This document shows positions 7,863 through 9,277 of a stretch of DNA of 9,277 bases, one piece after another. Source of the stretch: Sphingobacteriaceae bacterium (lineage in GTDB: Bacteria > Bacteroidota > Bacteroidia > Sphingobacteriales > Sphingobacteriaceae); NCBI GenBank assembly GCA_025450155.1, contig JANWIB010000044.1, positions 1 to 9,277 of the forward strand. The letters run 5' to 3'. Numbering within the stretch: the first letter of the stretch is position 1; every line of letters starts with the position of its first letter. Below the pieces are notes generated by a model. It had not been told where the DNA came from, did not search any database, and saw only the letters and a list, made by a program, of their open reading frames with translations. The translations under genes and the position numbers were made by a program.

Positions 7863-7912
7863 TACAATTTAGTGCCTTAGATAATCCTTCTTGTAGTTTT
7901 TTGGTAGAATAG
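7856..7912 (+). other. Out-of-frame 3' tail of the 7194 gene
   Basis: In the frame shifted by -1 relative to the 7194 reading frame, this stretch encodes NLVQFSALDNPSCSFLVE and then TAG. Together with the preceding Gly-Lys it reproduces the GKNLV of the upstream paralog at the same distance after FLSS, and also matches the later Ala, Pro and Cys/Ser-rich end. One extra A in the run at 7854-7857 would join the two frames. The restored stop directly abuts the terminator hairpin starting at 7913, consistent with this being the original gene end. Confidence 0.65.
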
Positions 7913-7942
7913 AAAAGCCACTTCTTTCTAGAAATGGCTTTT
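7913..7942. terminator. Bidirectional rho-independent terminator hairpin
   Basis: AAAAGCCA (7913-7920) pairs perfectly with TGGCTTTT (7935-7942); after one C/A mismatch the stem continues for four more pairs (TTCT with AGAA) around a TTCT loop. On the plus strand the 3' arm ends in a run of five T, and on the minus strand the arm likewise ends in four T. It lies between two converging genes, so it can stop transcripts of the paralog pair and of trxA. Confidence 0.82.
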
Positions 7943-7968
7943 TCAGTACAGTATATATTAAAAATAGT

Positions 7969-8289
7969 TTAAGCTATTTGCTTAATTAATTTATCTGCTA
8001 AAACAGATTTTGGCACTGCGCCAATCTGTTTGTCAACAATTTCTCCATTTTTAAAAAACAACAAAGCCGGAATATTCCGGATACCAAATTTCATAGAAAC
8101 TTCCGGGTTGTGGTCTACATTAACCTTGCCTACAACAGCTTTTCCTTCATATTCTTTCGAGAGTTCTTCTACTACCGGGCCAACCATACGGCACGGACCG
8201 CACCATTCTGCCCAAAAATCAATCAGAACTGGTTTATCTGATTTTAATACTACTTCTTCGAAGTTTGCATCTGTTATTTCTACAGCCAT
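7969..8289 (-). CDS. trxA: Thioredoxin
   Basis: A 106-residue classical thioredoxin, the cytoplasmic disulfide reductase that passes electrons from thioredoxin reductase to ribonucleotide reductase, peroxiredoxins and methionine sulfoxide reductases. The active site is WAEWCGPCRM with Cys30 and Cys33; the buried acid Asp24 and the cis-proline Pro74 (RNIPALLFF) are in their expected places, and the full fold length is present without a signal peptide. The ATG at 8289 gives the normal family N-terminus (MAVEITDANFEEVV). It lies downstream of dnaE on the same strand with a 72-base gap that holds its own promoter, and ends at the shared hairpin terminator. dnaE-trxA adjacency is common in Bacteroidota. 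Confidence 0.97.
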   Translation of the reverse strand: MAVEITDANFEEVVLKSDKPVLIDFWAEWCGPCRMVGPVVEELSKEYEGKAVVGKVNVDHNPEVSMKFGIRNIPALLFFKNGEIVDKQIGAVPKSVLADKLIKQIA

Positions 8290-8310
8290 AATAATTTATT
8301 TAACGTTACT

Positions 8311-8341
8311 CAAAGATAATATCAAAATTCCTGCCACCAAA
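8311..8341 (-). promoter_or_regulatory. trxA promoter, Bacteroidota -33/-7 type
   Basis: On the minus strand TTTG (8341-8338) and TATCTTTG (8318-8311) are separated by exactly 19 bases, matching the Bacteroidota primary sigma consensus TTTG-N19-TAnnTTTG. Transcription would start a few bases before 8305, leaving a leader of roughly 10-20 bases to the trxA ATG. This is the best-formed promoter in the window and would let trxA be transcribed independently of dnaE. Confidence 0.7.
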
Positions 8342-8361
8342 GGCCATCTGACTTTGTGACA
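8321..8361 (-). promoter_or_regulatory. Repeat-rich region upstream of trxA with a -24/-12-like element
   Basis: Directly after the dnaE stop the minus strand has TGTCA (8361-8357) and GTCA (8352-8349), then TGGC twice (8346-8343 and 8336-8333). The second TGGC begins TGGCAGGAATTTTGAT (8336-8321), which resembles the sigma-54 consensus TGGCACG-N4-TTGCW except that the -12 GC is GA. It overlaps the sigma-70-like promoter. The repeated short elements suggest a regulator site, but no regulator is identified and the sigma-54 reading is weak. Confidence 0.3.
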
Positions 8362-9276
8362 TTAGTTTAACTTATACCTAATTCCATTAAGTTTAATTAG
8401 CTCTTCTAAAAACTCATTGCTTGGATTTATTTTTACAGTTTTTGAAGGCATTTCCAGTGATGTTTCCGATTCGTAATCTATAATCATAAATTTTAACTGG
8501 CAGTTTCTATTCAGGTTTTGCTCTGCGTTCATTTTAACAATATGATCTATCTGGAGAAGAAACTCATCAGAAACTTCGTGCAGAGGTAATTGAACAGTGA
8601 GACATTTTGCCATTTTATCTCTTAACTCAGACAACAGAAGCATATTGGTAACTTTAAACTCCCAATTATCTTTCTGTTTAAATCGTTCGGATACCGTTCC
8701 TTTTATCTGTAAAAAATATCCATCTGTAAAGAAAGCTTTTAATTTAACATAATCTTCGCCAAACAATACGATCTCATAAGAATCACTATAATCTTCTACG
8801 ATAAATGAACCAAAAGGCTTTCCGGTTTTTGTTGTACGATGAGAAACATTAGAAACCAACCCACCAATAATCAACTCTCTGTTTTTAATCTTGTTAAATT
8901 CTGCCTGGTCTTCTTCCTGCATTTCGCTGTTCTTAAATTTATTGATCAGCAACAAATGCTTAACCTGATGGGGACAGAAATTATCCATTTCAAATTTATA
9001 ATTATCTAAAGGATGGCCCGTTAGATAAATACCAATCATATCTTTCTCGTATTTCAGTTTTTCAATCAAACCCCACTCCGGACAGTCTGGTAATTGAGGT
9101 TCGGGAATATGCGCATCAGTAGTTCCACCGAATAAAGAGCTCTGAGATGAATTTTTGCTATTCTGATAATCGGTATTATACCTAATTAAACGTTCAATTC
9201 CGTTTGATTGATTGGGGTCCGATTGAAAGAAGAATTGCGCTCTGTGGTATCCAAAACAATCAAATGCACCACTATA
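8362..9276 (-). CDS. dnaE: DNA polymerase III alpha subunit, C-terminal part (cut by window edge)
   Basis: The replicative polymerase subunit. The minus-strand frame is open from 9276 to the TAA at 8362-8364 (304 codons) and enters from beyond the right edge. It opens with AFDCFGYHRAQFF, the helix-hairpin-helix tail of the polymerase region, then a Ser/Asn/Gln-rich linker, the conserved GLIEKLKYEKDMIGIYLTGH stretch (PLDNY follows) and the OB-fold domain (about 8875 down to 8640: IIGGLVSNVSHRTTKTGKPF, then EDYSDSYEIVLFGEDY), which in DnaE binds single-stranded template DNA. A shorter C-terminal region ends NGIRYKLN. The TTG at 9069 lies inside the conserved stretch and is a leucine codon, not a start. 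Catalytic aspartates and the PHP domain are outside the window. trxA follows downstream. Confidence 0.95.
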   Translation of the reverse strand, partial: YSGAFDCFGYHRAQFFFQSDPNQSNGIERLIRYNTDYQNSKNSSQSSLFGGTTDAHIPEPQLPDCPEWGLIEKLKYEKDMIGIYLTGHPLDNYKFEMDNFCPHQVKHLLLINKFKNSEMQEEDQAEFNKIKNRELIIGGLVSNVSHRTTKTGKPFGSFIVEDYSDSYEIVLFGEDYVKLKAFFTDGYFLQIKGTVSERFKQKDNWEFKVTNMLLLSELRDKMAKCLTVQLPLHEVSDEFLLQIDHIVKMNAEQNLNRNCQLKFMIIDYESETSLEMPSKTVKINPSNEFLEELIKLNGIRYKLN

Positions 9277-9277
9277 C

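Noticed and set aside
8030..8359. Plus-strand open frame of 109 codons opposite trxA
   Set aside because: It is antisense to the fully supported thioredoxin gene and runs into its promoter; the translation has no recognisable features.

Overview
The window looks like chromosomal DNA from a Bacteroidota bacterium, most likely Sphingobacteriaceae (Pedobacter/Mucilaginibacter-like). The clues are AT-rich DNA, starts without clear Shine-Dalgarno sequences, promoter elements of the Bacteroidota type (TTTG-N19-TAnnTTTG before thioredoxin), the dnaE-trxA gene order, and protein sequences typical of that group (PcrA, stand-alone DUF58). The genus is an inference; no rRNA or other marker is present.

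Layout, left to right. (1) 2-448, minus: the N-terminal part of an M20 zinc dipeptidase, cut by the left edge. (2) A divergent gap of 182 bp, the longest non-coding stretch in the window. (3) 631-4767, plus: a tightly spaced run of pcrA/uvrD-type helicase (TTG start), a secreted TPR-repeat protein and a small four-helix membrane protein. The gaps are 13 and 14 bp, so co-transcription is plausible, but only the helicase has a recognisable role. (4) 4802-6321, minus: a DUF58/vWA protein followed by a YjlB-like cupin, convergent with the previous run. (5) 6369-7862 (probably to 7912), plus: two adjacent paralogous proteins of unknown function, each with an N-terminal export or membrane segment and a DxDxDxxPD loop near the C-terminus. 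The second appears to carry a one-base frameshift near its 3' end. (6) 7913-7942: a hairpin that can terminate transcription in both directions. (7) 7969-9276, minus: thioredoxin (trxA) downstream of the C-terminal part of dnaE (DNA polymerase III alpha), which runs off the right edge. trxA has its own well-formed promoter.

Most of the window is ordinary housekeeping DNA: DNA repair, replication, redox and peptide turnover. The part least explained by known families is the tandem paralog pair at 6369-7912. The reading-frame break in its second member is the most concrete anomaly. The TPR protein, which seems to contain two arrays each with its own terminal cap, is next. I found no mobile element, CRISPR array, tRNA or rRNA, and nothing I would call a new defence or biosynthetic system.
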